DNA of 64,000 nt from Atlanticothrix silvestris CENA357 (lineage in GTDB: Bacteria; Cyanobacteriota; Cyanobacteriia; Cyanobacteriales; Nostocaceae), in the NCBI RefSeq assembly GCF_016056295.1, contig NZ_JAECZB010000001.1:211508-275507 (forward strand), written 5' to 3'. Shown piece after piece: positions 35,002 to 44,867 of this stretch (position 1 is its first letter; each line of letters opens with the position of its first letter). The notes beneath the pieces were generated by a model. The model made no database searches. It was not told the DNA's origin and was given only the letters and a program-made list of their open reading frames with translations. The position numbers and the translations under genes were made by a program.

Positions 35002-36735
35002 TTAATTTTGATTACAGTGATAAATTCTGTATTCGTAGCCGTTGACTGCTGGTAAAGATTGGGTCTCAAGAACACATTTTTTAACTTCTTCGGCTATGGG
35101 AGCATGAAAGTTCACAAGCCATAAATCAAACGGTTGCGGCAGTGTCTTTAATGTATTTTCTAAGGTAGTGGTAGAAGTCTGAGGATCTTGATCTTGATGA
35201 GCAAGGAGAAATAGAGGAGATGAAGAAGGATAATTTTGAATTTTCAACTCCCTGGCTATGCCCATCATTTCCCCAATTTGGACATGGGTAATTTGGGTAG
35301 TAGCAATGAGTACTGGGACTTGGGATGTTTTTTGAATTAGTTGTAAAAAAAGGTCAGGACGATAGTATTTTTGATAGCCAAGATTACTGACAACTGTCAC
35401 AGCGCTGAAAAATCCCATTAGCCAAATGAGGATTACGGCTTTTTTACCATTAATTCCCCATCGTCCTATTTCCCCGGTTGATTCTTGAGAACTTTGCCAA
35501 CAAACTGCAAGACTCGCTCCTAGTAAAACGATCGCAGCTGGGAAGTAAACGAAGTTATAACGAGCGCCTCGTGTGAGATCTATGCCCAAAAAGTAAGTAA
35601 AAATAAAGAATAAAGCGATCGCTCCTACAACGAACCCAGACAATACCTGAGTCATCAACCGATTTTCTGGTTGTTGTAGTTGCATCTTAAACCCACGAAC
35701 TAAAATTGGTGCTGCCCAAATCAAAAACACCAACATTACCAGCCCAGAGAAAATAACAATTGCTAGTTGTGGGGCTTCAACTGGTAGCAGGTAAAGCATG
35801 GTGATCCATGCTGCGAAAGCTTGAAAAATTGGACTTAACCAAGCAAACCCCTCCCGTGGTTGCTGTATCCAATCTGTCAATTTGCTACCGTAGCTATTCT
35901 GCAAAAACATTGGTAGCCAAACCGCACCTGCAACAAAAGTACCAGCGGCTACGGCATAGATGCGCCGCCAGGGAAGAAAGAATAGGGGAGAAAATTTTGT
36001 TCCATTCTGGGTTTGATGCCAAGCTAAAGCAACTAAAACTAGAGCTTCCGCACACAAAGTCAGGACAAAAAAGTAATGAGTTGCGATGCCTAAAGCATTA
36101 ATTCCTACCCAAGAAAGGGCTATCCAGATGGGTAGTTGACTGCGGTTTTGAATGTGACGTGTAACAACTACCAAGCAGGCTAAAGAAGCAATCACCCACA
36201 AAATTGCCAAAGTGTAGTGACGAGCTTCTTGTGCTAAAAAAATAGCGAAAGGTGATACTGCCATCATGGCAGCAGCTAAATGCCCAACTAAGCGAGAGCG
36301 AAAAGTTAGCCAGCCTAAAGCATAAATAGCTGGGACAGATGCAGCGCCAAAAATAGCAGCCAGCGATCGCGCCCCCCACAAAGAAACTAAACTGTTTTGT
36401 GTAGGAAATAACTGCATCCACCAGTGAGCTAAGACAAAGTAAAGTGGAGGATGGTTCGTTTCACTACTAAGATGTGCCCACACATCAAAGATGTTAGCGC
36501 CGGGTTGTGGTTGCAGTGGTTGTAATAAAATATCAGGTGCGATCGCTTGATCTAGCGGTACTGGCAAAAAACTATTGCCTAAACTAAACACTAAAGTAGA
36601 AAATTCATCAGTCCAAGGAGACTTTCCAGTCAAGTTGGCTAAACGCAGACACAGCCCGATGATAAACAAAATCAGGCACAGCAAGGGGTGAAACCAGCGA
36701 TGAAACATGCTGGCATATCGATTAGATAAATGCAT
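35002..36735 (-). CDS. GT39/ArnT-PMT-like membrane glycosyltransferase (paralogue 1)
   Basis: A 577-residue GT-C fold protein with about ten or more hydrophobic segments. The conserved acidic residue in the first loop is seen in SPWTDEFSTLVFSLGNSF near residue 38, and a second conserved block TNHPPLYFVLAHWWMQLF lies near 92, followed by SPFAIFLAQEARHYTLAIL. Such enzymes use polyprenyl-phosphate sugars as donors on the outer side of the membrane. It is a paralogue of the genes at 38388 and 46696. The gene for a probable donor synthase lies just upstream at 36828. Confidence 0.85.
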   Translation of the reverse strand: MHLSNRYASMFHRWFHPLLCLILFIIGLCLRLANLTGKSPWTDEFSTLVFSLGNSFLPVPLDQAIAPDILLQPLQPQPGANIFDVWAHLSSETNHPPLYFVLAHWWMQLFPTQNSLVSLWGARSLAAIFGAASVPAIYALGWLTFRSRLVGHLAAAMMAVSPFAIFLAQEARHYTLAILWVIASLACLVVVTRHIQNRSQLPIWIALSWVGINALGIATHYFFVLTLCAEALVLVALAWHQTQNGTKFSPLFFLPWRRIYAVAAGTFVAGAVWLPMFLQNSYGSKLTDWIQQPREGFAWLSPIFQAFAAWITMLYLLPVEAPQLAIVIFSGLVMLVFLIWAAPILVRGFKMQLQQPENRLMTQVLSGFVVGAIALFFIFTYFLGIDLTRGARYNFVYFPAAIVLLGASLAVCWQSSQESTGEIGRWGINGKKAVILIWLMGFFSAVTVVSNLGYQKYYRPDLFLQLIQKTSQVPVLIATTQITHVQIGEMMGIARELKIQNYPSSSPLFLLAHQDQDPQTSTTTLENTLKTLPQPFDLWLVNFHAPIAEEVKKCVLETQSLPAVNGYEYRIYHCNQN

Positions 36736-36827
36736 CCTTTATAAGATAGGAATTTCCCTTCCCAGAAGCAGACGGTAGGTAATATTAGACTTGATATTTG
36801 AAATTAAGTTCAATGGCAACTGTGTAA

Positions 36828-38072
36828 TTATTTTACGTCGGTTACACGCCAGCTTAATTTTAAGTTCACCCAAAAATTCCAAATAGTAGCAACGGCGATC
36901 GCAATCAAGTTAGCAATGTAGCGGTTAGGAATAATCAAATTAAACACTAAGTTCAATACCAGAACGTTTAAAAGCAATCCAGCCAGGCAAATGAGATTAA
37001 ATTTTAAAAAGCGTTTCAGACGTTGATGCCATTCTTGCTGCTTCATGCTGACATCAGCAAAAGTCCAAGCGTCATTCCAAAAGAAATTATTTAAAATCGC
37101 AATTTCACCAGCAATAATTTTGCTACGTGTCAATGGCAAGGCTAAAGTAGCCGGGTCACTGAGTAAATACAGCATTGCCATATCTACAAATACCCCACTT
37201 AGTCCCACCAACCCAAAGCGCAAAAATCGACCAATTGGGAACCCGGTTTGTTCATTCATTTTTCCTAACACGCCTTTAGACAACCGTAACCGTAACAAGT
37301 GGTGGAGATATTCTATATATTGTTTCCATGTCACTTTGCTTTCGCCCTCTTGGCGTTCACAAAACACATAACCTGCTTCGGTAATTTCGCCCACTTTTCC
37401 GCGTCCAATTACCTCTAGGAGAATTTTGTATCCTACAGGGTTTAGTATTACCCCGGCGATCGCACTCCGGCGTACCATAAAATAACCACTCATAGGGTCA
37501 GAAACTCTCCCCAGTACCCCCGGTAACAAAATTAATCCCAACACCTGAGCGCCACGAGATAAAAAACGCCTGACAACACTCCAACTACTGACACCACCAC
37601 CTTCGACATGACGGCTAGCTACAGCCAAATCTGCACCTTCTTGAATCCCCCATAACAGTTGTGTCAACACCTCTGGCGGATGCTGTAAATCTCCATCAAT
37701 TACACCTAACACATGCCCTCTTGCTACTTGCCATCCACGAATTACCGCCGATGAAAGTCCCTTTTCTTGTTGACGGCGCATTACCCGCAGCTGCGGGTAT
37801 TCTCTCGTCAAACTTTGTGCCACTTCCCAAGTGCGGTCTGGGCTATCATCATCAACTACAATCAGTTCGTAGTCTTTTGGTATCAACTCATCCAATAACT
37901 GACTCAATATCTTAATTACATTCTGGATATTGTCACGCTCTTTATAAGTGGGAATCACTAGAGATAAATAGATAGCTTGATCATCTCTATCCACGCTGGT
38001 AGGTAACAAATCAGAAATTTGCAATACACCAGTGGGAACTTTTAACAGCGTGTCGAATGAATTGACATTCAT
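36828..38072 (-). CDS. Polyprenyl-phosphate sugar synthase (GT2) fused to GtrA
   Basis: A 414-residue protein with two domains. The N-terminal GT2 domain resembles dolichyl-phosphate mannose synthase: VIPTYKERDNIQNVIKIL near residue 37, VVDDDSPDRTWEV near 68 and DGDLQHPPE near 120. The C-terminal ~130 residues form four hydrophobic segments of the GtrA type (flippase-like). It would make and perhaps flip a lipid-linked sugar for the GT39 enzymes nearby. ATG at 38072 is chosen; an upstream in-frame TTG at 38159 adds a poorly conserved, Cys-rich start. Confidence 0.88.
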   Translation of the reverse strand: MNVNSFDTLLKVPTGVLQISDLLPTSVDRDDQAIYLSLVIPTYKERDNIQNVIKILSQLLDELIPKDYELIVVDDDSPDRTWEVAQSLTREYPQLRVMRRQQEKGLSSAVIRGWQVARGHVLGVIDGDLQHPPEVLTQLLWGIQEGADLAVASRHVEGGGVSSWSVVRRFLSRGAQVLGLILLPGVLGRVSDPMSGYFMVRRSAIAGVILNPVGYKILLEVIGRGKVGEITEAGYVFCERQEGESKVTWKQYIEYLHHLLRLRLSKGVLGKMNEQTGFPIGRFLRFGLVGLSGVFVDMAMLYLLSDPATLALPLTRSKIIAGEIAILNNFFWNDAWTFADVSMKQQEWHQRLKRFLKFNLICLAGLLLNVLVLNLVFNLIIPNRYIANLIAIAVATIWNFWVNLKLSWRVTDVK

Positions 38073-38387
38073 AAAATAAATTGTGGATCTTAAAAAGAGA
38101 TTGTATAAATTCTGACAAAAATTACAACTAATTATTTGTTGTTTAAGTTCAAAAGGCAAACAATTTTTCTATATTTTTGCACTCATCTAGTATGTATTTT
38201 TATTTGTTATGGGATATTTCTTAAAGTTTAATTACTGCCTCATTTAAGCAATGATTTAGAAGATATTAAAATGTTGTTCAACAAATTTATTAGATTAAAA
38301 ATATATACTACATTTCTGTGTTAACAGCAAGCTAAATATGGTAATTTTAGCATGAAGATAAATTATGGCTATGTTTTATAAAAATTG

Positions 38388-40004
38388 ATGAAAACTTATA
38401 CTTCTCCAGTCAATACTTTACAAAATTTAAAAAATATTATTCCTCCTTGGTTTAGATTTTTAATTATCGTTTTATTAGTTTTGGGGATATATTTTCGTTT
38501 TGTTAACCTGGAGAAAAAAGTCTACTGGCATGATGAAGCTCATACTTCATTACGGATTTCTGGTTACACGAAAACAGAATTTGTCCAACAAGTGTTTAAT
38601 GGGCAAGTCATCAATGTTGATACTATCCAAAATTATCAGCGACCTCATCCAGAAACAGGTGTAATTAGTACAATCAACTCTTTGGCAGTAGATGAAGCCC
38701 AGCATACGCCGCTGTATTATGTGATAGTCAGATTATGGGTACAACTTTTTGGCAATTCAGTAGCGGCAGCAAGAAGCCTGTCGGCCATTATTAGCCTCCT
38801 AGCCTTTCCTTGTATCTATTGGCTGTGTTTAGAGTTATTTGAGTCACCAATAACAGCATGGATGAGTATAGCACTTTTGGCAGTCTCGCCCTTACATGTG
38901 TTGTACGCTCAAGAGGCACGACAGTTCAGTTTGTGGATTGTAACTATTTTGCTAGAGAGTGCTGTCTTGCTTAGAGCAATACGCCTGCGAAAGAAACGCC
39001 TGTGGGGAATTTATGGAGTTACAGTAGCACTCGGATTATATACATTTTTATTTTCTGGATTGGTGGCGATCGCTCACGGCATTTATGTAATTGCTATAGA
39101 ACGTCTGCGATTTACCAAAACAGTTAAAGCTTATTTGAGCGCAACTAGTCTAGGGTTTCTAGCTTTTGCACCTTGGATTGTTACTATCATCAATAATTTA
39201 TCTCAAGTTGATCGCACAACAAGTAGCGCTCAAACTAGACAATCTATATCAAGTTTGGTTTCAAATTGGGTTACTAATATTGGGGGCTTGTTTGCAGATT
39301 TTTGGCGTTACGAACCATTTTTCCCAGATTTTAATTTACCTATTTTGCGTTGGGGCAGATTTTTAGTTCCTCTGCTTTTATTTTTAGTAATTTATGCATT
39401 TTTATTTCTTTATCGACGAACAGCACCCAGAGTTTGGTTATTTGTTTTTACATTGAGTGGATTTACTGCATTAGCCCTCATATTACCTGATGTGATTATG
39501 GGAGGACAATTAAGTACTAGGGCTAGATATGTGATGCCATGTTACGTAGGCATTCAGTTAGCTGTTGCTTACTTATTAGCAACTCAAATTATTGCTGCTA
39601 AATTGATAGTTCATAAGTTTTGGCAATTAATCATAGTTATAGTAATTTCGATTGGATTACTATCTTGTGCTATTAGTTCCCAAGCTGAAACATGGTGGAG
39701 TAAAGGCAGTCATGCCAATCCCGAAGTAGCTCGGATAATTAACAAAACTAATAATCCACTTGTAATTAGTAGTAATTCTTCCTTGAATATTGGTGATTTA
39801 ATGTCTTTAAGTCATCTGCTCAATAAAAACGTAAAACTGCAATTAGTAATTGAGCCAAAGACACCAAATATTCCCAACAATTTCAGTCATGTATTTTTAT
39901 TTAATCCATCTCAAAAATTTAAATCAAAAATAGAGGAAAAATATAACCTGACAATGATTTACAAAAGAGGGAGATTGTGGAAGTTAGAACAAAAAAATAA
40001 CTAA
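38388..40004 (+). CDS. GT39-like membrane glycosyltransferase (paralogue 2)
   Basis: A 538-residue GT-C fold protein with many hydrophobic segments. The first-loop acidic motif is KVYWHDEAHTSLRISGY near residue 45, then DEAQHTPLYYVIVRLWVQLF near 105 and SPLHVLYAQEARQFSLWI near 165. Compared with its paralogues the first loop is longer. It probably transfers a polyprenyl-phosphate sugar to a glycan or protein outside the membrane. ATG at 38388 is preferred over TTG at 38385. It is divergent from the GT2-GtrA gene across a 315-base AT-rich gap. Confidence 0.83.
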   Translation: MKTYTSPVNTLQNLKNIIPPWFRFLIIVLLVLGIYFRFVNLEKKVYWHDEAHTSLRISGYTKTEFVQQVFNGQVINVDTIQNYQRPHPETGVISTINSLAVDEAQHTPLYYVIVRLWVQLFGNSVAAARSLSAIISLLAFPCIYWLCLELFESPITAWMSIALLAVSPLHVLYAQEARQFSLWIVTILLESAVLLRAIRLRKKRLWGIYGVTVALGLYTFLFSGLVAIAHGIYVIAIERLRFTKTVKAYLSATSLGFLAFAPWIVTIINNLSQVDRTTSSAQTRQSISSLVSNWVTNIGGLFADFWRYEPFFPDFNLPILRWGRFLVPLLLFLVIYAFLFLYRRTAPRVWLFVFTLSGFTALALILPDVIMGGQLSTRARYVMPCYVGIQLAVAYLLATQIIAAKLIVHKFWQLIIVIVISIGLLSCAISSQAETWWSKGSHANPEVARIINKTNNPLVISSNSSLNIGDLMSLSHLLNKNVKLQLVIEPKTPNIPNNFSHVFLFNPSQKFKSKIEEKYNLTMIYKRGRLWKLEQKNN

Positions 40005-40012
40005 ATTGTTTG

Positions 40013-40135
40013 TTTGGGCATTGGGCATGGATAAGAAGAGCAAAGGGGAATGGGTAAGGGGGAAAGGGTTTATTTCTTCATCCTTTACCCTCTTAACCTT
40101 TTCCCAAGATTGTTGCTCCCCTGCTCCCTACCCCT
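40013..40135. repeat. Purine/pyrimidine intergenic repeat (copy)
   Basis: GGGCATTGGGCATGGATAAG then AAGGGGGAAAGGG, followed by TTTCTTCATCCTTTACCCTC and pyrimidine-rich sequence. This is the same arrangement as at 31741-31875. It sits between two convergent genes, where it may act as a bidirectional terminator. Confidence 0.65.
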
Positions 40136-40913
40136 TGTTATTGCCGCTGACAATTCCTGACCACTGCACTTTTTTCTCTTTTTCTCGACGGTAAGAAAAG
40201 AAATGATCGGGAGTTTGAAAAGTACAGTAAGGAGCGATCGCCACTTGTTCTGCACTAATCCCCAAATTTTCCAGTTGTAAAACATTCACTCGCCGCACAT
40301 CCAGCCTAACTTTACCTGGATTGGGATCTTCCAGTAAGGGAGAATTAGGTAACTCGTGCAATGCATCGACAATCTTTTGTGCGTCTTCATGGGGTACGAT
40401 GCTAGACCCGATTTCCGCAGCTACCTCAACAGAAACTTGGTAAACTTCTCCGGCGATCGCAGGGCCCATTGCAATACGTAAATCATTCAGTTTGCTACCT
40501 TGTGCTTGCAGTCGGGCGATCGCTTGGGGAACAATTTTTGCTGCTGTACCCCGCCAACCCGCGTGTAGTGCTGCTACCTGTCCAGTTATTACATCCCCAA
40601 TTAATACAGGCGTACAATCGGCGCTAGCTACCCACACCGCTTGTAGAGGCTGTTCACTAATTAGACCATCTGCCGGGGCTAAATCATCCTCAAGAGTGCT
40701 TACCTTGTGATCAACTTCTTGGGGAGTCAGAACTGTATTGCCATGAACTTGTTTTAAACGATAGACTGATGCTTCTGGGTGTAATACGTTTGTCAACTCC
40801 TGTGGTGATCGCGGCCAAAACTGATGGGTAAAGAAGCCGTGATGCCAATGTTCTAAAAGACTACAACTCAGGTAGGGTAGTCCTTGCCAATTGTGCCAAT
40901 GCCAAATGTGCAT
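40128..40913 (-). CDS. pgeF: Peptidoglycan editing factor PgeF / YfiH-family laccase-domain protein
   Basis: A 261-residue YfiH/DUF152 protein with the zinc-binding His-Cys-His set: VKQVHGNTV near residue 56, ASADCTPVLIG near 98 and ALHAGWRGTA near 117. The family has been described as purine nucleoside phosphorylase/adenosine deaminase and as a peptidoglycan precursor editor. The ATG at 40913 (MHIWHWHNWQGLPYL) is preferred over one 36 bases upstream because it begins the conserved block. It is divergent from birA. Confidence 0.88.
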   Translation of the reverse strand: MHIWHWHNWQGLPYLSCSLLEHWHHGFFTHQFWPRSPQELTNVLHPEASVYRLKQVHGNTVLTPQEVDHKVSTLEDDLAPADGLISEQPLQAVWVASADCTPVLIGDVITGQVAALHAGWRGTAAKIVPQAIARLQAQGSKLNDLRIAMGPAIAGEVYQVSVEVAAEIGSSIVPHEDAQKIVDALHELPNSPLLEDPNPGKVRLDVRRVNVLQLENLGISAEQVAIAPYCTFQTPDHFFSYRREKEKKVQWSGIVSGNNKG

Positions 40914-40988
40914 CTTTAACCAAATCCAACAGAAATCAAAATCAGCCAATTCATGCTAACTTGAACAACGGAATTTGGGCTAACTATT

Positions 40989-41801
40989 GTGGCACTTGAT
41001 CAGCAATTAGTGGAAATTGGCTTGAAAAAAGGACGTGAGTCTAATTATTTACCATTTTCTCTACATATTTTTGAAAGCGTTTCCTCCACTAACCAAACCC
41101 TCTGGAATTTGCTTAACCAAGGAACTGAAAGTGGCTCTGTAGTAATTGCCGCTCAGCAGACTGCCGGAAGAGGACAATGGGGTCGCCAGTGGATTTCTCC
41201 CACCGGAGGATTATATCTTTCGGTGGCGATCGCTCCTAAACTAGAAGCTACTGCCAGCTACCAACTAACTTTAGCAACTGCTTGGGGAATTGCTTCACAA
41301 TTGTGCCAGTGTGGCGTGAATGTGGGGATTAAATGGCCTAACGATTTAGTCTTAAATGGTCGCAAATTAGGCGGTATTTTAACAGAAACGAAAGTAAACA
41401 ATGGATGTATCACCCAAGCAGTGATCGGCGTTGGCATTAACTGGGCAAATCCAGTACCAGAAACTGGAATTAATCTAGAATTATGGCAAGCTACCCAGGC
41501 GAGTAAATCTATTTCTTGTCTGGAAATGCTAACCTCCACCGTTTTGCTGGGAATAGAATCCGGTATGCAATGCCTTTGCCAAGAAGGAGTAAGCATACTC
41601 TTGTCTCGCTATTGCAATCTACTGACTAATATGGGTGATAAGGTATGCGTCAATAATCATTCAGGGATTGTAGTTGGGGTAACAGATCAGGGAAATCTCC
41701 GGCTAAAAATGGTAATAGATAATACAAATGAACTAGCGATACCAGAAATTTCTGTTGAACCCGGTATAATCAGTTTGGGATATAGCAAGACTTCTGTTTA
41801 A
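40989..41801 (+). CDS. birA: Biotin--[acetyl-CoA carboxylase] ligase
   Basis: A 270-residue enzyme that activates biotin with ATP and attaches it to the biotin carboxyl carrier protein for fatty acid synthesis. The ligase signature AQQTAGRGQWGRQWISPTG lies near residue 57 and IKWPNDLVLNGRKLGGILTE near 116, with a C-terminal small domain. It lacks the N-terminal DNA-binding domain of E. coli BirA, so it is a ligase only. The start is a GTG at 40989. Confidence 0.92.
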   Translation: MALDQQLVEIGLKKGRESNYLPFSLHIFESVSSTNQTLWNLLNQGTESGSVVIAAQQTAGRGQWGRQWISPTGGLYLSVAIAPKLEATASYQLTLATAWGIASQLCQCGVNVGIKWPNDLVLNGRKLGGILTETKVNNGCITQAVIGVGINWANPVPETGINLELWQATQASKSISCLEMLTSTVLLGIESGMQCLCQEGVSILLSRYCNLLTNMGDKVCVNNHSGIVVGVTDQGNLRLKMVIDNTNELAIPEISVEPGIISLGYSKTSV

Positions 41802-42064
41802 CTAGAGGTTTGTTTAAAATTTTGCTCTTAGGGCGAGACAAACCACCAATTGAAGAAAAAATGAAGAATAAAGGACGAAAAAAGCCAAAAATGAAATGCA
41901 AGCCACCGAGATTACTTGGTGGGGTCTTGATTTCATATTTCTCCTATCGGAGACACTACGCGAACATCCCTAACACTTCATACTTTTAAAAAAACTTCAA
42001 TTGAATTGGCACAAATGTAAATACGTCTATCTTTGGATTACTCTAAAAACAACTGAGAGAACAA

Positions 42065-43765
42065 ATGACGCAGCGCAATAACTCTGCCCAAAACCGTTTG
42101 CACAACTCAAAACAGCAAGATTTGACGACAAGACGCTTCTCTTGCGGGAAACTACTCCGTATTTATTTATCTACCTTGCCAGCACAGAGTTTCTGTTTGT
42201 TAAGTAGTGTCAGCTTCCTCAGTGGTGGCTTGGCGCTTGCCCAAACAGAATCATCAATAGATAACATCGTTCCCACTATTGAAAATTCTCAGCCAACAGC
42301 GGCGACAATTCCCGTAAAAAAAGATACTGCTGCTTCTAAAGCAGTGCGATCGCAGCCGAGTGTTTCCCAACCACAAACCAAACTCAGGCAGAAACTTCGC
42401 AGACCTGAAGCTGCTCAATCAGCAGCACCAGTTAGACAATTAAAACCTAAAGTTGAAACTGAGCAATCAGCGGCACCAGTTAGACAATCAAAACCTAAAG
42501 TTGAAACTGAGCCTGTTGTAAATATCCAACGCTCAGGAACCCAGGCAGAAAACTTGCGGGTAAGTCCAGTCCGTATTAGTGAAGAAAAACCCCAAGTAGA
42601 ATTTTCTCAACCCAAAGCAAGTGTTGCAGATAGAGAAGAAAAACCCAAAATCGAGGTAGCTAAACCCACTGCTCCTCGCTCTTTACCAGAAAGACTTCCT
42701 CAAGTTGCCCAACCATCAAAAAACTCGAACAATCCTGTTAGGGCGACGGCAGGGAAAACCAAGGATTATAATAACGCCTATATTGACCCCACCAATTACA
42801 ACACTGATACGGCCGCTACTTATCAAGCACCTAATTCTGTAATACTCACAGAACGCTCTAGTGGTTGTCGAACAACTTTATCCACAGGGCAAGGTGTATC
42901 AGGTGGTAATTGTGCCAAAGCACCTCAAACTCAGCGTTTAGCTAATCAAAAGCCAGCACCTAATTGGCTCAAGAAAAGTCAAACTGCCCAGTTAGCAAGC
43001 ACTCCACCAGTCCGACAAGTGGCTACTACTGGCAACAGCAGTAAATGGCGTGCTACTGGTAATAGTTCTACTGGTGTCACCAAGACTGCATATCGTCCTA
43101 ACAGGTTTATCCCCAACCCTAGCAATTTCGCTACCACAAGAGTCAACGCATCCCCCATTGCACCGAGTGGTGGTACTTTGCCCCCACCAATGGCTGATGG
43201 CAATATTGCTCCTCGCCCCAGCACAGTGTCTTACGACTTCGCCCTAGCATCAGTATTGCCACAAATACCTTTCAGTGGTGCGATCGCCTATCGTGGCAGT
43301 ACAGGAATGGTATATCCGCTTTCTGTAGCTGCTCCGATTACTTCATTGTTTGGTTGGCGGGTACATCCAATTACAGGCGATCGCCGCTTCCACGCTGGTA
43401 CAGATTTGGGTGCGCCTATGGGTACACCAATTTTGGCAGCAGCAAAAGGTCAGGTGGAAACTGCTGACTGGAAGGGTGGTTATGGTTTAACCGTTACCGT
43501 AAATCACACTTCTGCTCAACAAACCCTTTACGGTCACATGTCAGAAATCTTTGTTCAACCCGGTCAATGGGTGGAACCAGGAACTGTCATCGGGCGAGTT
43601 GGTAGTACCGGCAATTCCACAGGGCCTCACCTCCACTTTGAAGTCCGTCACCTCACACAAAAGGGGTGGGTTGCTGTTGACCCAGGAGTCCAATTACAGA
43701 TTGCCCTTGGTCAGTTAGTACAAACCTTACAAACTGCTCAACTACCCCAGCAACCAGGCTCATAA
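42065..43765 (+). CDS. Secreted M23 family metallopeptidase
   Basis: A 566-residue peptidoglycan hydrolase or related envelope protein. A hydrophobic segment near residues 33-58 ending in ALAQ serves as signal peptide. A long Pro/Gln/Lys-rich disordered region follows and contains a repeated unit around QSAAPVRQ-KPKVETE near residues 118-150. The C-terminal M23 domain has the zinc ligands in RFHAGTDLG near 441, GHM near 494 and PHLHFEV near 525. It probably acts on cell-wall peptides during growth or septum formation. Confidence 0.9.
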   Translation: MTQRNNSAQNRLHNSKQQDLTTRRFSCGKLLRIYLSTLPAQSFCLLSSVSFLSGGLALAQTESSIDNIVPTIENSQPTAATIPVKKDTAASKAVRSQPSVSQPQTKLRQKLRRPEAAQSAAPVRQLKPKVETEQSAAPVRQSKPKVETEPVVNIQRSGTQAENLRVSPVRISEEKPQVEFSQPKASVADREEKPKIEVAKPTAPRSLPERLPQVAQPSKNSNNPVRATAGKTKDYNNAYIDPTNYNTDTAATYQAPNSVILTERSSGCRTTLSTGQGVSGGNCAKAPQTQRLANQKPAPNWLKKSQTAQLASTPPVRQVATTGNSSKWRATGNSSTGVTKTAYRPNRFIPNPSNFATTRVNASPIAPSGGTLPPPMADGNIAPRPSTVSYDFALASVLPQIPFSGAIAYRGSTGMVYPLSVAAPITSLFGWRVHPITGDRRFHAGTDLGAPMGTPILAAAKGQVETADWKGGYGLTVTVNHTSAQQTLYGHMSEIFVQPGQWVEPGTVIGRVGSTGNSTGPHLHFEVRHLTQKGWVAVDPGVQLQIALGQLVQTLQTAQLPQQPGS

Positions 43766-43768
43766 AAA

Positions 43769-43845
43769 GAGGGGTAAGGGGCAAAGGGTAAAGGGAAGTA
43801 GTTATTATTTTCTTTATCTACCCCTGCCTCCTGCCCCCTGCCTCT
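43769..43845. repeat. Purine/pyrimidine intergenic repeat (short copy)
   Basis: AGAGGGGTAAGGGGCAAAGGG followed by CTACCCCTGCCTCCTGCCCC, an imperfect inverted repeat between convergent genes. It is related to the elements at 31741 and 40013 and may work as a terminator. Confidence 0.6.
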
Positions 43846-43847
43846 TC

Positions 43848-44528
43848 TTATAAATACCCGTGTTCTGCTAAAAATGCAGGTGTAACTACACCGAGACTGA
43901 TATCATCTGCGGCTGTGTGCTTGCTTTGGCTAGGATAAAGGAACTTTTCCACGTACTTGCCCAAAATATCCCCTTCTAAATTTACCCAACTCCCAGGAGC
44001 AAGATAGCGGAGATTAGTTTCGGCATAAGTGAGAGGAATTACTGCTACTGTGAACTGAGATGTTTCTGGCTCGTATGCAGCTACCGTAAGGCTGATGCCA
44101 TTCACAGCAATGCTACCTTTAGGGACAATGTACCGCGCGATCGCTTCGGATGCCATAAAAGTCATTTCCCAAGAACTAGCTGTTTGTTCAACCTCTAGCA
44201 ATCGGCCTATGCCGTCTACATGACCCATCACGAAATGACCACCAACTTTGCTACCTACCCGCAGAGAGGTTTCTATGTTGACATATCTCTGTTGTGTTTC
44301 TTCACCTCCCAAAGTTGTGCGGCGGAGAGTTTCCGGTGAAGCAGTAGCGATAAACCCGTCTTTTAAGACTTTTTCTACAGTCAGGCAAACACCATCTACA
44401 GCAACGCTGTCACCGTAAGCCAAATCCTGCATAATGACAACAGATGGCTGACTCATACAAGTAATTTGCCAAGAATCGCCCTCCAAGGGTTTCATAGTTC
44501 CTAAGGCTTGGATTAATCCTGTAAACAC
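43848..44528 (-). CDS. ribE: Riboflavin synthase (alpha subunit)
   Basis: A 226-residue enzyme that dismutates two lumazine molecules into riboflavin. It has the two tandem lumazine-binding domains: MFTGLIQALG at the start, DSVAVDGVCLTV near residue 41, VGGHFVMGHVDG near 94, then the second-domain equivalents SIAVNGISLTV near 138 and VNLEGDILGKYVEK near 182. It is slightly longer than usual at the C-terminus. It stands alone, with no other rib genes adjacent. Confidence 0.94.
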   Translation of the reverse strand: MFTGLIQALGTMKPLEGDSWQITCMSQPSVVIMQDLAYGDSVAVDGVCLTVEKVLKDGFIATASPETLRRTTLGGEETQQRYVNIETSLRVGSKVGGHFVMGHVDGIGRLLEVEQTASSWEMTFMASEAIARYIVPKGSIAVNGISLTVAAYEPETSQFTVAVIPLTYAETNLRYLAPGSWVNLEGDILGKYVEKFLYPSQSKHTAADDISLGVVTPAFLAEHGYL

Positions 44529-44867
44529 GGCTTTTTTGTAAAACTAACTCTATTTATTGCCTAATTTCCCCTAAAATCCACTGGTAATTCTCACAATAAT
44601 CTCAAACAATCTAAGTATAATTTCTGACTGCATTAATTATAGGAATAATAACACATTCGCATCCTTCACAAGGCATACTTGGTTAAGAAGCTTATTGTCT
44701 AAACGAACCAATTTGACTTACTCTGGTGTTCACAACAAGTTCGGAGTTTAATAGAAGCAATTATAGAGAATAATGATTATGTTTATTCGTGTCCCAGACT
44801 CGCCGAATAAAGAGTTTTATTTGTTACATAGCACCCAAGCGCTCAAAGGATTGTAGAGGCTTAACCA
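44529..44867. other. Intergenic region before the bifunctional nuclease gene
   Basis: 339 AT-rich bases between divergent ribE and the DUF151 gene. They must carry both promoters. No repeat, hairpin or RNA gene was recognised in it. Confidence 0.6.

Noticed and set aside
41861..41989. A 42-residue basic peptide frame between birA and the M23 gene
   Set aside because: It has an ATG and a Lys-rich start but no ribosome site, no recognised family, and it overlaps a hairpin-forming repeat. Not enough to call a gene.
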